From Shewanella atlantica (GTDB lineage: Bacteria; Pseudomonadota; Gammaproteobacteria; Enterobacterales; Shewanellaceae): a stretch of DNA of 64,000 nucleotides. Below are positions 35,093-45,724 of the stretch, piece by piece; positions within the stretch are counted from its first letter, which is position 1; each line of letters opens with the position of its first letter. The notes below the pieces were generated by a model. That model was not told the origin of the DNA. It saw only the letters and a program-made list of their open reading frames with translations, and did no database searches. Made by a program: the position numbers and the translations under genes. Where the stretch lies: contig NZ_RXNV01000004.1 of NCBI RefSeq assembly GCF_003966265.1, forward strand, positions 186,001-250,000, in the 5' to 3' direction.

Positions 35093-36292
35093 ATGAAAAT
35101 AGTTATCGCCCCCGATTCATTTAAAGAAAGCCTGAGTGCGATGGAAGTGGCCAATGAGATTGAACGCGGCTTCAGGTCGGTCATGCCCGACGCCGAATTC
35201 ATCAAGGTGCCCGTTGCCGATGGTGGAGAGGGCACGGTACAATCTATGGTGGACGCGACACAGGGGGAGATCATCGAACTCGAGGTTACCGGCCCCTTGG
35301 GCAACCGGGTTAAAGCACACTATGGTATTCTGGGCAGTGGCGTATTAGGAAGTGGCATTCTGGATAGTGACAATTCAGATATCAGTACTTCAAACCGTAA
35401 GAGAACCGCCATTATAGAGATGGCCTCCGCTTCGGGTCTGCACCATGTCGGTGCCGAACACAGAGATCCAGAGATAACCACCAGCTATGGCACGGGAGAA
35501 CTTATCTGTGATGCCCTCAACCGCGGCATTCAACGCATTTTAATCGGTTTAGGTGGCAGTGCCACTAACGACGGTGGTGCCGGTATGGCTCAGGCGCTGG
35601 GCATACATCTTCTGGACTCTGATAATAAGGTGCTTAGCGTGGGCGGCGCTGCACTGAGTAAACTTCACAGCATAGATCTCACCGACCGCCATCCCTTGAT
35701 TGAACAGTGTGAATTTGAGGTCGCTTGCGATGTTAATAATCCACTGTGTGGCGACAAGGGAGCCACCACTGTTTTCGGCCCGCAAAAGGGCGCCACACCA
35801 GAGATGGTCGTCACTTTAGATAATGCACTGTCTCAATATGCAGATGTGATTGCACAGTCCGGCATAACCGACAGACGACACATTCCTGGGGCTGGCGCTG
35901 CCGGCGGCATGGGACTCGGCGTCATGGCTTTTCTTAATGCGTCACTCAAACCCGGTATCGACATCGTTATGCAAACCGTTAATCTGGATGAGAAGCTCCA
36001 TGGCGCCGACTTAGTGATCACAGGTGAAGGACGACTCGATAGTCAAACCTTGCACGGTAAAACCCCTATGGGCGTCACCCGCGCAGCCAATGAACAAAAT
36101 ATCCCTGTCATCGCCATCGCAGGTTGTGTCAGTGATGATGCCAACGTGCTTCTGGAGCATGGCATAAAAGCCATATTCTCTATCACGCCCAGGGCCATGC
36201 CCTTAGAAGATGTGCTGGCCAATGCCAAACATAACCTGTACACCTGCTCTAGAAATATTGCGGCCCTGTACGCCATAAACTTGAAAGATTAA
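35093..36292 (+). CDS. Glycerate kinase (GarK/GlxK family)
   Basis: About 399 residues of glycerate kinase type II: MKIVIAPDSFKESLSAMEVANEIERGF at the N-terminus, IKVPVADGGEGTVQSM, LIGLGGSATNDGGAGMAQALG and LVITGEGRLDSQTLHGKTPMGV. It phosphorylates glycerate to 2-phosphoglycerate. I chose ATG at 35093 with AGGAACG upstream; the frame extends to GTG at 35078. A short Gly/Ser/Asp-rich insert near residue 85-105 (LGSGVLGSGILDSDNSDIS) looks like local repeat expansion. It pairs with the permease upstream for uptake and entry into lower glycolysis. Confidence 0.92.
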   Translation: MKIVIAPDSFKESLSAMEVANEIERGFRSVMPDAEFIKVPVADGGEGTVQSMVDATQGEIIELEVTGPLGNRVKAHYGILGSGVLGSGILDSDNSDISTSNRKRTAIIEMASASGLHHVGAEHRDPEITTSYGTGELICDALNRGIQRILIGLGGSATNDGGAGMAQALGIHLLDSDNKVLSVGGAALSKLHSIDLTDRHPLIEQCEFEVACDVNNPLCGDKGATTVFGPQKGATPEMVVTLDNALSQYADVIAQSGITDRRHIPGAGAAGGMGLGVMAFLNASLKPGIDIVMQTVNLDEKLHGADLVITGEGRLDSQTLHGKTPMGVTRAANEQNIPVIAIAGCVSDDANVLLEHGIKAIFSITPRAMPLEDVLANAKHNLYTCSRNIAALYAINLKD

Positions 36293-36485
36293 CCGTAAAT
36301 AATGCCCCTCCTCAATAAGAGGAATTCACTAACAATATTACTCCCCCTAGCAGAAGATGAAATGGATTTCACTTTTCCCCTTGATGCGCTATAAATCATA
36401 AAGTAAAGTGACTTCCCATTTTGGTATTCGGCATTCGATAGATACGTCTATAGAAAAGACACGCCAGGTAAGAGACGACACCCCG

Positions 36486-38138
36486 ATGACAGCAAGACAA
36501 GCAAAAGCTTCCGAAGAGGCGTTACTGCGTATTTTCACTATCCCCGAAGCCCCGGGTTCAACCCTGAGCGTCATTGAACAAAATATCTCGCAAAACTTAA
36601 TGGGATTCTTGCAAGAGAGCGTGGTTGCGGTCGAAAAGCCATTGACCGAGATCGAACGCGACTTTCAGGAACATCAGATCCCCGCAGCGCCTAAGTTTGT
36701 CTCTGATTATGCCGATGAGATGATGAAAACCTTAGTGGCGCACTCGGTGCACACCTCGGCCCCCAGCTTCATCGGCCATATGACCTCGGCGCTGCCCTAT
36801 TTTGTTTTGCCCCTGTCCAAGATGATGGTGGGACTCAATCAAAACCTGGTTAAAATTGAAACCTCGAAGGCCTTTACGCCACTCGAGCGTCAGGTTTTGG
36901 GCATGATGCATCACCTCATTTATGATGAGAGTGAAGCGTTTTATAAAAGCTGGATGCACAGTGCAAACGTCTCCCTCGGCGCATTTTGCTCCGGCGGAAC
37001 CGTGGCTAACATCACAGCGTTGTGGACCGCCCGTAACCAACTGTTAAAAGCCGATGGTGACTTTAAAGGCATCGCCGCACAAGGATTGATGAAGGGACTA
37101 CGCCATTATGGTTACAACGATTTAGCCATTATGGTTTCCGAGCGTGGCCACTACTCTTTGAGTAAAACCGCCGATCTACTCGGCATTGGCCGGGAAAACA
37201 TCATTCAGATCCCAACCACCAACGACAATCGGGTTGATGTGGATAAGATGCGTATCACGGCTAAGGCGCTAGAGCGTGACAATATCAAGGTCATGGCGAT
37301 AGTGGGCGTAGCCGGCACGACAGAGACAGGTAACATCGACCCCTTAGATAAGCTGGCCACATTGGCTGAAGAACTGAACTGTCACTTCCATGTCGATGCG
37401 GCCTGGGGCGGCGCATCCTTGCTATCCAAGAAATACCGTCACCTGCTTAAAGGCATAGAACGCGCCGACTCAGTAACCATAGATGCCCATAAACAGATGT
37501 ATGTGCCAATGGGCGCCGGCATGGTGATCTTTAAAGATCCGACCTTCGCCAACGCCATCAAGCATCACGCCGAATACATTCTTCGTAAAGGCTCTAAAGA
37601 CTTAGGTAGCCAGACCCTGGAGGGATCTCGTCCGGGTATGGCGATGTTAGTTCATGCCTGCTTGCAGATCATCGGTCGAGACGGCTACGAGATACTGATC
37701 AATAACAGTCTGGAAAAAGCCCGTTACTTTGCCGAGTTAATCAAGACAACAGACAACTTTGAACTGGTATCAGAGCCAGAGCTGTGTCTGCTAACCTACC
37801 GCTATGTGCCACAGGCTGTACAAGAGGCTATGCAACAAGCGAGAGCCGATGGTGATATTGAGAGGTTATTGCAGTTTAATCGTCTGCTCGATGGATTAAC
37901 TAAGTTTGTGCAGAAACGTCAGCGTGAGCAAGGCACCTCCTTCGTCTCCCGTACCCGTATTAATCCTGAAAACAACCATGACTTAGGTGTCGATCTGAAG
38001 TCTGTGGTATTTCGTGTCGTGCTGGCAAACCCGTTGACGACCGATGAAATTCTGCAGCAGGTACTCGTCGAACAGACGCAAATCGCCTCACAAGATAAGA
38101 AATTCCTGCCCCAGTTGTTGGAACTGGCAAAAACCTAA
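36486..38138 (+). CDS. panP: PLP-dependent aspartate 1-decarboxylase PanP
   Basis: About 550 residues of the group II PLP decarboxylase fold. HFHVDAAWGGASL and the PLP lysine in TIDAHKQMYVPMGAG are clear, and the length and N-terminal LLRIFTIPEAPGSTLSVIEQ match PanP rather than glutamate decarboxylase GadB. PanP makes beta-alanine for pantothenate and CoA in Vibrio and Shewanella, which lack the pyruvoyl PanD. ATG at 36486 follows AAGAGACG; the frame extends upstream to GTG at 36408 without family support. It is monocistronic. A glutamate decarboxylase role is the main alternative. Confidence 0.85.
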   Translation: MTARQAKASEEALLRIFTIPEAPGSTLSVIEQNISQNLMGFLQESVVAVEKPLTEIERDFQEHQIPAAPKFVSDYADEMMKTLVAHSVHTSAPSFIGHMTSALPYFVLPLSKMMVGLNQNLVKIETSKAFTPLERQVLGMMHHLIYDESEAFYKSWMHSANVSLGAFCSGGTVANITALWTARNQLLKADGDFKGIAAQGLMKGLRHYGYNDLAIMVSERGHYSLSKTADLLGIGRENIIQIPTTNDNRVDVDKMRITAKALERDNIKVMAIVGVAGTTETGNIDPLDKLATLAEELNCHFHVDAAWGGASLLSKKYRHLLKGIERADSVTIDAHKQMYVPMGAGMVIFKDPTFANAIKHHAEYILRKGSKDLGSQTLEGSRPGMAMLVHACLQIIGRDGYEILINNSLEKARYFAELIKTTDNFELVSEPELCLLTYRYVPQAVQEAMQQARADGDIERLLQFNRLLDGLTKFVQKRQREQGTSFVSRTRINPENNHDLGVDLKSVVFRVVLANPLTTDEILQQVLVEQTQIASQDKKFLPQLLELAKT

Positions 38139-38639
38139 TACACAGACAGCTCCCCTACAGGCACTCATCGACTTTAAAGTAAGATGATGTGCCTGTATAA
38201 AGCTTAGCTATACGGCATCTATTCGCCAATTCACGTCGTCCATTCATCTCTTTAACGTAAACTCATTTATGCTTTTCACACCACCACACAGTCAAGCCGG
38301 TTAATCGAAGAAAATTTGAGTTGCAGCCGATGCTAAAATATCTCGACTCTTTGGCAGAAGCCCCTTTACTAATCTCCCTTTCTACACATTCCGGATATTC
38401 AAAGCTCATCCTTCTAATGCGGTGTAAACCAAGCTCAACTACTTAAGCAATTGCTGCACAAAGTCCTATTACAACAATATGTTAACAATAAAGCCAGTAT
38501 CACAATTACCCATCACACAAATAACAAGTTCACACATCACAGATACAGAACTCACTAATTGTGCAACCCGAAACAGATCGATAGAATCCACTGCTTTTTT
38601 TTATTTTCGCCAGTCAAAACTGTGGGGGCAGAAGACACA
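38139..38639. other. Intergenic gap between panP and the chemoreceptor gene
   Basis: About 500 bp with no ORF that I can support. An imperfect inverted repeat (AGGCACTCATC with GATGATGTGCCT, about 38159-38194) after panP may act in termination, but has no T-run. The right half is AT-rich and presumably carries the chemoreceptor promoter. Confidence 0.4.
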
Positions 38640-40712
38640 ATGAAAATGACCATAAAGGTAAAACTCATTGCAACGGTTAGCGTTGCACTATTAGCTATCA
38701 GTGCTTTTTTTATCACTAACATGATAAACACCGAACTTGCGGTGCTCGAAGAGCAGGAAATAAATGTTACCGATAAAGTTGAAGAACTGGTCAACGATAA
38801 GCTTAAGGGTCAGGTAGACAGTATTACCCTATCTATATCCGGGCTGTATGAACAATCTAAAGTCACGAACATCAAATTGGCCTTACAAGCCGAGCTGACA
38901 ACGTTCACCGACACTATCAAGAATATCTACAACAGCAGCGCCTCACATGAAGAAGCTAAAATAGCAATTTATGCCTTCATCAACGAATATCGATGGGATA
39001 ATGGACGTTATATCTTCGCCTATGATGCCGACTCAATAGTGAATGTGGCCAATGGTGCTCATAAAAGCTACATAGGCAAAAATGAGAAAGATTCGACTGA
39101 CAAGAAGGGCAATTATTACGGCCGTGATATTGTCAGTGCAGCGAAACGCCAGGAGGTTGGTTTTACCAGCTACTACTTCCTCAACGAGACATCGGGCAAG
39201 GTTGAGGAGAAGATCTCAGCCTCCTTCTATTTCAAGCCGATGAACCTGGTCGTTGCCACAGGTGAATATGTCAGCACCTTGAAGCAGGACAAAATCGACC
39301 AGGTACTTAAAAATATTACCGCCTCTAAGTACGGCAAGAATGGTTACTTCTGGATCCAGGACAATCAAGGGAAGATTCTAGCGCATCCTAAGCAGGAGGT
39401 CGTCGGCAAAACACTAAAGAGCACCAAGCAGTCTGTAGCCAGCCTCAGGGGTAAAGATGATGCGTTTGTACGCATGGAGTTTGAAAACCCGCAAACAGGT
39501 AAGACCGAGCAGAAGATTGGTTATGTGCGCCGCATTCTGCCCGAATGGGGATGGATTATCGGTACGGGTGCTTACCTGAGCGATGTCACCGAGATCCAGG
39601 AAGGCCTGACCAATGCTACCGAAGAGATTTTTACCGAGAAGGTCATTGAAAGCATAACCTTTGCCGCCGTGCTATTCATCTTTGCACTAGCTATATCAGT
39701 GTGGGTCGTCAGCCGCATCATCAAAGAGTTGGTGATACTTAAAGATAGAATCGATACCCTGTCGACCGGTGAAGCCGACCTGACCTCTCGTCTGGATATC
39801 CACTCTCATGATGAGGTGGGTGACATCAGCCAGTCGGTCAATAATTTCATCGGCTACCTGCAGTCTATGATGTTGGATATCTCTCAGGCCACGGTGCAGA
39901 TCACCGATGATATCTTGCAGCTTAACGCACAATCTGAGCGCAATAACGTCGCCCTGAACACCCACTCGTCTGAGACCGAGCTGGCTGTTACCGCCATCAC
40001 AGAGATGAGTTCAACTGCCGATACCGTGGCACAGAGCGCGGTTCAAACGGCATCGAACACACAAAGTGCTAACGAAGAAGCCATGGCTGCGAAAGAGATC
40101 GTCTCCGATGCTTCCAGCAGTGTAATGGCGTTAGTCAATGAGGTCGATGAAGCATCGACTCGCATCCACACCATGAATACCAATACTCAGCAGATTGTAT
40201 CTGTGCTCGGCGTAATTGGTGGTATCGCCGATCAGACGAACTTGCTGGCGCTCAATGCGGCAATCGAGGCTGCCCGAGCCGGAGAACAGGGGCGTGGCTT
40301 CGCTGTGGTCGCCGATGAAGTGCGCACTCTTGCGGCGCGAACTCAGGACAGTACGGCAGAGATTGACACCATCTTATCCCGTTTAACTCAAGATGCGGCT
40401 AGCGCAGTTGAAGTTATGGATGCCACGAAGAGGAGTTGCCAGGAAGCGGCAGAGAAAACCTCAAGGGTCACCGAGAGTTTAGATATCATGTCTGACTCTG
40501 TGGTTCTGATTAACGACCTCAGTTCGCAGATCGCCACTGCATCCGAAGAGCAAAGCTCGGTTACCGAAGAGATCAACCGCAACATGTGTACGATTCAGGC
40601 AACGGTACAGGAGCTCTCGCAAAACGGTGTTGAAGCTGCTGAGAGTACTCAGAATCTGGCTGCGGCTAACGAGCAGCTCACCGCGCTCGTGAGTAAGTTT
40701 AAACTGGCCTAG
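38640..40712 (+). CDS. Methyl-accepting chemotaxis protein with two Cache domains
   Basis: A chemoreceptor of about 690 residues. An N-terminal membrane helix ([21 protein letters not shown]) is followed by a periplasmic sensor with two Cache-type units ([26 protein letters not shown] ... [13 protein letters not shown]; then [26 protein letters not shown] ... [15 protein letters not shown]), a second helix, a HAMP domain (about 380-430) and the signalling hairpin [32 protein letters not shown]. No C-terminal NWETF pentapeptide. ATG at 38640 follows GGGGGCAG; the frame extends upstream to 38559 without support. Ligand unknown; double-Cache sensors often take carboxylates or amino acids. Confidence 0.92.
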   Translation: MKMTIKVKLIATVSVALLAISAFFITNMINTELAVLEEQEINVTDKVEELVNDKLKGQVDSITLSISGLYEQSKVTNIKLALQAELTTFTDTIKNIYNSSASHEEAKIAIYAFINEYRWDNGRYIFAYDADSIVNVANGAHKSYIGKNEKDSTDKKGNYYGRDIVSAAKRQEVGFTSYYFLNETSGKVEEKISASFYFKPMNLVVATGEYVSTLKQDKIDQVLKNITASKYGKNGYFWIQDNQGKILAHPKQEVVGKTLKSTKQSVASLRGKDDAFVRMEFENPQTGKTEQKIGYVRRILPEWGWIIGTGAYLSDVTEIQEGLTNATEEIFTEKVIESITFAAVLFIFALAISVWVVSRIIKELVILKDRIDTLSTGEADLTSRLDIHSHDEVGDISQSVNNFIGYLQSMMLDISQATVQITDDILQLNAQSERNNVALNTHSSETELAVTAITEMSSTADTVAQSAVQTASNTQSANEEAMAAKEIVSDASSSVMALVNEVDEASTRIHTMNTNTQQIVSVLGVIGGIADQTNLLALNAAIEAARAGEQGRGFAVVADEVRTLAARTQDSTAEIDTILSRLTQDAASAVEVMDATKRSCQEAAEKTSRVTESLDIMSDSVVLINDLSSQIATASEEQSSVTEEINRNMCTIQATVQELSQNGVEAAESTQNLAAANEQLTALVSKFKLA

Positions 40713-40775
40713 CAGGGCTAAGCCCCTGTGCACTGATATCAGGGGTTTGAGCATATTCAGATGCTTAAGATAAAG

Positions 40776-40805
40776 AAAAGGAAGAGATTTGATCTCTTCC
40801 TTTTT
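40776..40805. terminator. Bidirectional terminator after the chemoreceptor gene
   Basis: AAAAGGAAGAGAT and ATCTCTTCCTTTT form a strong stem with a short loop and a T-run, between converging genes. Confidence 0.92.
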
Positions 40806-40817
40806 ACTTATCCGCCA

Positions 40818-42161
40818 TTAATCCTCCGGACCAGACTCTAACTTAAGCACGGACAATGAATCCTGTTTTGCAGATGTCACCAGCAAATATTGGCCGTCTT
40901 TTGAGAGCTGAAGCGACGATATCCCCTGTAAAAAATTAGCAAGGATACTGTCATCAATGGCCAAGCTTGAAATGATCAGGTCAGTAGTAAGGAGTTTCGA
41001 CTCAAGCCTTAACCGGCCGTCACTTTCTTTTCTCAACACGATGACACCGGTATCCGCCTCGCCGGCAACGAAAATACGGAGTCCATCCGGTGAGATAGCC
41101 AAACTGCCGGCACCTTTCAACCCACCGCCGAGTTGCTCATTGGTTAGAGTCTGAAACAGGGCATACTTTGCCGTTTCTCCGCCGATTTTATCTCTTTTAA
41201 ATACCACTATAGCGTCACTGCCAGCGCAGGCGACATAGATGTAATGACCACCGGGCGAAAACTTAACGACTTGTGGGTTAACCAACTGAGGGATCCCCGT
41301 ATCCCCTCCTCTCAACGTCTGACTTAACTCCAGATCACCATCCGTTGTGCGGTTATATAGTGTCAGCATATGTTCATCAAAACCTGTGACAGCAAGCAAG
41401 GTGTTATCACCAGACAAGGCCAGGCCAACGGCGCCACCTAACCCAAGCTCCCCTCCCTCGACGCGATTAACAAGCACACTGTCATCTGAATGATTATCGC
41501 CCCCTGATACGCCGGGCTCTGATGCGTCAAAGACTGATGTTTCAAATACTGAGAGCGCATTACTCTTATAGCTGGCAATAAATAGCTGTTGACCATCATC
41601 AGATACGACCACATCCCAGGCCCCTAATAACCCCAGGGTATCTAAAGCCCCAAGGGGCTCAGTACTGTTAAAGATACGTTCAATACTCAGCCCGTCACTC
41701 ACCCTGCGCTTGAACCTATATTCATTATCTTCATCGCGCTCGAACACCACCAGCGCACTATCATAAAAGCTGGCGACAAAAAACTTGTTACTGCCGGGGA
41801 GAAAAGCGATCTGCGAAGCACCTTCCAGACCGCTAACACCATGGGTATTGTTTTTAAATACCCGATTAAAGCTCAGGCTGAAATCATCATTAATGTCGAA
41901 GATAGCCAGTGAATTATCGTCTCCACTGGCAACGACGGCATAAGTGCCATCTGGGGAAATTTTTACAGCCCTTGGGTTATCCAGCCCGTCGACGCCCGCC
42001 TCGTTATCAGTCAATACCTGCATAACTGTCACAGCCGTAGTCGTAGCTATAGTCGCAGTGAGCTTGTTATCTGAACTTGCTTCGCGGGGAGCAGCACAAC
42101 CCAGGAGTGAGGCGCACGCCAGCAAAGCCGACAGGCGAAGTATTAACTTTACTGATGGCAT
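40818..42161 (-). CDS. Beta-propeller lipoprotein, lactonase-like
   Basis: A 447-residue protein with a lipoprotein signal (LILRLSALLACASLLGCAAP) and repeated blades of about 50-60 residues, each with a pattern such as GLDNPRAVKISPDGTYAVVASGDDNSLAIF, LVNPQVVKFSPGGHYIYVACAGSDAIVVF and GAGSLAISPDGLRIFVAGEADTGVIVL. About seven such blades fit a lactonase/YVTN-type propeller. The catalytic residues of 6-phosphogluconolactonase are not recognisable, so I call only the fold. Its exported location argues for a binding or scaffold role. Single gene, terminated convergently with the chemoreceptor gene. Confidence 0.75.
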   Translation of the reverse strand: MPSVKLILRLSALLACASLLGCAAPREASSDNKLTATIATTTAVTVMQVLTDNEAGVDGLDNPRAVKISPDGTYAVVASGDDNSLAIFDINDDFSLSFNRVFKNNTHGVSGLEGASQIAFLPGSNKFFVASFYDSALVVFERDEDNEYRFKRRVSDGLSIERIFNSTEPLGALDTLGLLGAWDVVVSDDGQQLFIASYKSNALSVFETSVFDASEPGVSGGDNHSDDSVLVNRVEGGELGLGGAVGLALSGDNTLLAVTGFDEHMLTLYNRTTDGDLELSQTLRGGDTGIPQLVNPQVVKFSPGGHYIYVACAGSDAIVVFKRDKIGGETAKYALFQTLTNEQLGGGLKGAGSLAISPDGLRIFVAGEADTGVIVLRKESDGRLRLESKLLTTDLIISSLAIDDSILANFLQGISSLQLSKDGQYLLVTSAKQDSLSVLKLESGPED

Positions 42162-42281
42162 AAACCCATCTCCTTTCAGATAGTTTCACAATCGATTCTA
42201 TTCATTATTAGTCAATAACGCCCAAAGGGCTCTGTTACCCGATAAATCGATGAGATAATTCCGGCGAAGTGAGCATACACC

Positions 42282-42977
42282 TCAGTTTCGACTGCCATAC
42301 TCGCCTTCCATCAACTCGATGTAGTCATGCATCTCCTGGCCGGGCGTAAGACTGAAATGACGCCCCAAAGGAGTCAAGCAGGCTATCCGGTCTACCCTGA
42401 AGTTTCGAAAATCGTTGCGCAACTCGCACCAGGCAAGCAGGGTCCACATTCCTTTCCAAAAATAGATAGCCAGAGGGCGTAACTCACGCCGGGTCACCGC
42501 CTCTTTAGCATCTTTATAATCCATCTGCAGGTACTCCCGCTCTCTGGAGGTTTTGCGAAGCAGATCCAAGAATTTAAATTCATCACTGTCGATATAGAAG
42601 TCGGGGGCAAACATCAAAGATTGGTATTCCTGCAAACGCGTCGGCAACACGGCCTCCACTTTAATCATCGCTTGTCTGGCTGCGCTGGCTAACTCTTTTC
42701 CGCCCCGCGCCTGCACCATACGCATCCCGACTTGTATCGCTTCGAGCTCGATCTCATTAAACATCAAAGGTGGAACACTCACCTCTTGGCGCAACAGATA
42801 TCCCACACCCGCCTCCCCTTCGATGGGAATACCGCTCAGACACAAGTCTTGTACGTCACGGTAAATGGTCCGTGTCGAGACCTCTAATCGCTCTGCCAAC
42901 TCCTTGGCAGTCGTGAGCCTTCGATGTCTTAAGATTTGTACGATTTGAAATAATCTATCGGCGCGGCGCATTGTCAT
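42282..42977 (-). CDS. WYL-domain transcriptional regulator (YafY-like)
   Basis: A 231-residue regulator with an HTH_11/DeoR-like N-terminus (RRADRLFQIVQILRHRRLTTAKELAERLEVSTRTIYRDVQDL) and a WYL-type domain (QMDYKDAKEAVTRRELRPLAIYFWKGMWTLLAWCELRNDFRNFRVDRI). WYL domains bind nucleotides or small ligands. It lies about 105 bp downstream of a GyrI-like gene and a VOC gene on the same strand, which may be its targets. Ligand unknown. Confidence 0.85.
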   Translation of the reverse strand: MTMRRADRLFQIVQILRHRRLTTAKELAERLEVSTRTIYRDVQDLCLSGIPIEGEAGVGYLLRQEVSVPPLMFNEIELEAIQVGMRMVQARGGKELASAARQAMIKVEAVLPTRLQEYQSLMFAPDFYIDSDEFKFLDLLRKTSREREYLQMDYKDAKEAVTRRELRPLAIYFWKGMWTLLAWCELRNDFRNFRVDRIACLTPLGRHFSLTPGQEMHDYIELMEGEYGSRN

Positions 42978-43082
42978 CCTTTAGGGGCACTTAAAGCGCT
43001 CTCATCTTCCCAAACAAGAGAGCCAAGTTCAATCTGAGATTAAACCTGGCTCATAGCTTTGGTTATTTATAGAAAAATATGA

Positions 43083-43523
43083 CTAGCCTATAATACCGAT
43101 GTAAATATCCACTCCAGTGGTATCCGGGTAAACTTCATAATCGGTCAGATAACTACGTTGATGCCGACACTCGGGTGAGCTGAAGTATCGCCAGATTTCT
43201 GTCCATTGCTCAACCACACAATCCGGCATTTTCCCACTGCCGCTGAACTTCAGATAATCCCCTTCGGCTAAGCGGATATCACACATATCATCCGGTTCCG
43301 CCAGGGTTCCAACCAGCACAGAATAATCTCCATTCATATCAGACTGATAATCATGGTAGACGCCATACATAGGCTTACCTTGTGTTAAATGGCCGTTATT
43401 CTCGGCAAAGTACTGCTGCCATAACGGGCCAATTTTGGCGGTTTCAGCTTCTGTTTCTGCAGCATTATTGGTCCGGGTGATGAGCCCTGATAGCCCCTGG
43501 GCGCTTTTGTGAATACGTTCCAT
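43083..43523 (-). CDS. GyrI-like effector-binding domain protein
   Basis: A 146-residue single-domain protein with the AraC effector-binding/GyrI-like fold: IGPLWQQYFAENNG, MYGVYHDYQSDMNGDYSVLVGTLAEP, and DYEVYPDTTGVDIYIGII at the C-terminus. No DNA-binding domain is present. Such proteins bind hydrophobic cations or antibiotics or inhibit gyrase; which applies here cannot be read. It lies between the VOC protein and the WYL regulator on one strand. Confidence 0.75.
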   Translation of the reverse strand: MERIHKSAQGLSGLITRTNNAAETEAETAKIGPLWQQYFAENNGHLTQGKPMYGVYHDYQSDMNGDYSVLVGTLAEPDDMCDIRLAEGDYLKFSGSGKMPDCVVEQWTEIWRYFSSPECRHQRSYLTDYEVYPDTTGVDIYIGIIG

Positions 43524-43581
43524 CGATTATGTTTCCCTGTTTGTTGTGACTAAGACTCTTACATACTCATGTAAATCAGCG

Positions 43582-43965
43582 TTAGCCAAGCTTAGACCAC
43601 AATCCCACCTTATTGCCTTCGCTGTCGATAAAGATACTCATAAAGCCACACTCCCCCCCTTTAATCGGGGTTACGGGCAGTAGCACATTAACCTCAGCCA
43701 TATGGAGCTTCTCAACCAGTGGAGTCAACTTATCGCTGAGATGCAGATAAAGAAGGCTGCCGTCGGTGCCGGGCTTCATCATCTCATGCTTAACTAAGCC
43801 AATACTGGCCGCTTCCCTCTCTTCGGTTTCCAATATGGCCATCTCCATGCCATCCATGGTCTCGCGAGAAAAACTCACATTAAAATGGGTCTCGTAGAAA
43901 TTGACGGCGCGGTCCATATTGTCGACGGCTATCTCGCCCCAGACCAAAGGTGCTTGTTGTAACAT
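43582..43965 (-). CDS. VOC-family (glyoxalase-like) protein
   Basis: A protein of about 127 residues with the betaalphabetabetabeta glyoxalase/bleomycin-resistance fold (MLQQAPLVWGEIAVDNMDRAVNFYETHF, KPGTDGSLLYLHLSDKLTPLVEKL, CGFMSIFIDSEGNKVGLWSK). ATG at 43965 has AAGGAGAG upstream; the longer frame to 44001 is not needed. Metal ligands are incomplete compared with glyoxalase I (one clear glutamate in WGEIAV), so a binding rather than glyoxalase role is likely. It starts a small same-strand group with the GyrI-like protein and WYL regulator. Confidence 0.78.
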   Translation of the reverse strand: MLQQAPLVWGEIAVDNMDRAVNFYETHFNVSFSRETMDGMEMAILETEEREAASIGLVKHEMMKPGTDGSLLYLHLSDKLTPLVEKLHMAEVNVLLPVTPIKGGECGFMSIFIDSEGNKVGLWSKLG

Positions 43966-44155
43966 AATGCTCTCCTTGTTGAATGAATAACTCACCAACA
44001 AGAATACGCGCGCCCTACTGACAGCATAGTGTCAGTAGGGTTTCAAAATAGTAAGTCGGTAGAAACTAAGTCAAATAACAAAAATTATGCTAATGAGATG
44101 GATGCTCCCTGATACTGCGTCAATGCGTCATTACTGACTTTGTAGTGCCTTTCAT

Positions 44156-45625
44156 TTACTTACCCAGCTGGACCCAGGCTCTAATATTTTCACGAACTTC
44201 AGGCAGTGGGCGCACGCCCGGTTCTAGGATTACATCATGAAATGCAGCAATATCAAATGCATCGCCCATAATATCATTCGCTCGCTTGCGTTCGGACAAG
44301 ATCAGATCAGCACCAAGCATATAGCTAAGCGATTGACCTGGCATGGCAATATAGCGGTCGACTTCAATTTCAACCTCGGTACGAGACATCACCGTATTGT
44401 CCAACATGAATCGAATAGCATCCTCACGCGACCAAGATCGCAAGTGAAGGCCGGGCTCAACAATGAGACGACTCGCGGTCCAAAGATGTTTGGTGATCAT
44501 GCCTTGTCTGTCGTACGTTGAGGAGTAGAGATTCATTTCATCGGCCAGATATTCAGAGTAGAGTGCCCAACCTTCAAGAATACCGGCATTATAACCCTTG
44601 GATGGATTATCCCGGGGGTATGTCAACCATAAGTGGTGCCCGGGTATACCTTCATGAAAAGCGATCACCTCAGCCATTAGCCGCCGCTCATGAGGTCTCG
44701 ATGAATTGATGATATAGCGGGCTGGCGCATTGCCTTGTGCCCTACCGTAATAACCTGCTGGAGCGGAAGCTTGCATGTATTTCGGCATTTCACTGACAAT
44801 AAATTCTTTTTCCGTTCGTTTCGAAAATGACAACAAGCTTTTATTTTGCGCTCGGGCCAGCGCCATCTCTGAGATGGAAATCAACTCTTTAGCTGTAGTT
44901 TGATTAGCCACTGTTTGATTACGCAGATCTGTGAGAATGCTTGCTACCGTATCGCCTTTATTTCCAGTCGCCAGCAATTGAGTGCGTGACTCATTGAGGA
45001 ATCGCCTACCGACCTCTTCAATTTCATCCTGAGATAGGCTTAGGCTGGTCCACCAGCTCACTGCATCTAAGAAGCATTTGTCCCCCCCTTTTAGCTTAGA
45101 AAGTCCTGGTTCCATAACAGTTACAGGAAGATATTCGTTATGAAGAAACTTCTCAAATGCTGAAACTGCCGGCGCAATATTTTCTGTTATCAGCGCATTC
45201 CATTGTTGCGCATTTTTATGTTTTACATTCTTGAAGGTGTATTTAGAATTCTCACTGGTGAGAGCAGACAAAAGATCGTGAACTTGTTGCTGAACACGAA
45301 CAGCTACCGCACGCGGCGCAGTCTCTTCAGAGGCGATGCCTAAGCGTAACCTCTCTATAGCCAGCGTTAATGCTTCGGGGGTTTCAGACCAGGTAGTGAT
45401 AGCCTCACTGGCGGCATCGGGTCCGGTCGTTATGGTGTTTTGCCACTGCCTGGGCCACTTAACTTGCCAACCGATAACCTGATTAAGGTAACGTAAATCT
45501 GTATTGCAGCTTTTAAGCGCTTGCGCGGCAAAACCACTATCCGCTACAAGTTGCTTACCCTGTACACTTGTACAAAACATGATAAGTAAAGCCATTAAAC
45601 AGCTTAAAAATCCCTTCACTTGCAT
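44156..45625 (-). CDS. DUF885-family secreted protein with a metalloprotease-like motif
   Basis: About 489 residues of the DUF885 family. ATG at 45625 opens a signal peptide (MQVKGFLSCLMALLIMFCTSVQG). The HExxxGH motif in AFHEGIPGHHLWL (about residue 330) and the later EGWALYSEYLADEMNLY give the zinc-ligand pattern typical of these predicted peptidases; the family has homology to M32-like metallopeptidases. The rest is mostly helical. Single gene. Export suggests a periplasmic peptidase, but the substrate is unknown. Confidence 0.8.
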   Translation of the reverse strand: MQVKGFLSCLMALLIMFCTSVQGKQLVADSGFAAQALKSCNTDLRYLNQVIGWQVKWPRQWQNTITTGPDAASEAITTWSETPEALTLAIERLRLGIASEETAPRAVAVRVQQQVHDLLSALTSENSKYTFKNVKHKNAQQWNALITENIAPAVSAFEKFLHNEYLPVTVMEPGLSKLKGGDKCFLDAVSWWTSLSLSQDEIEEVGRRFLNESRTQLLATGNKGDTVASILTDLRNQTVANQTTAKELISISEMALARAQNKSLLSFSKRTEKEFIVSEMPKYMQASAPAGYYGRAQGNAPARYIINSSRPHERRLMAEVIAFHEGIPGHHLWLTYPRDNPSKGYNAGILEGWALYSEYLADEMNLYSSTYDRQGMITKHLWTASRLIVEPGLHLRSWSREDAIRFMLDNTVMSRTEVEIEVDRYIAMPGQSLSYMLGADLILSERKRANDIMGDAFDIAAFHDVILEPGVRPLPEVRENIRAWVQLGK

Positions 45626-45724
45626 ACATCCTCTTGTATTCACCAGCGGCCTGCTAATCATTGAGCCAAATGCTGGCAGACGGTTTTAGTTGTAGTGAAA
45701 GATAGCACCAATTTAAAGCAGCAT

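Noticed and set aside
44237-44521. 94-residue plus-strand ORF inside the DUF885 gene
   Set aside because: It is fully opposite a conserved coding gene and has no recognisable protein features.
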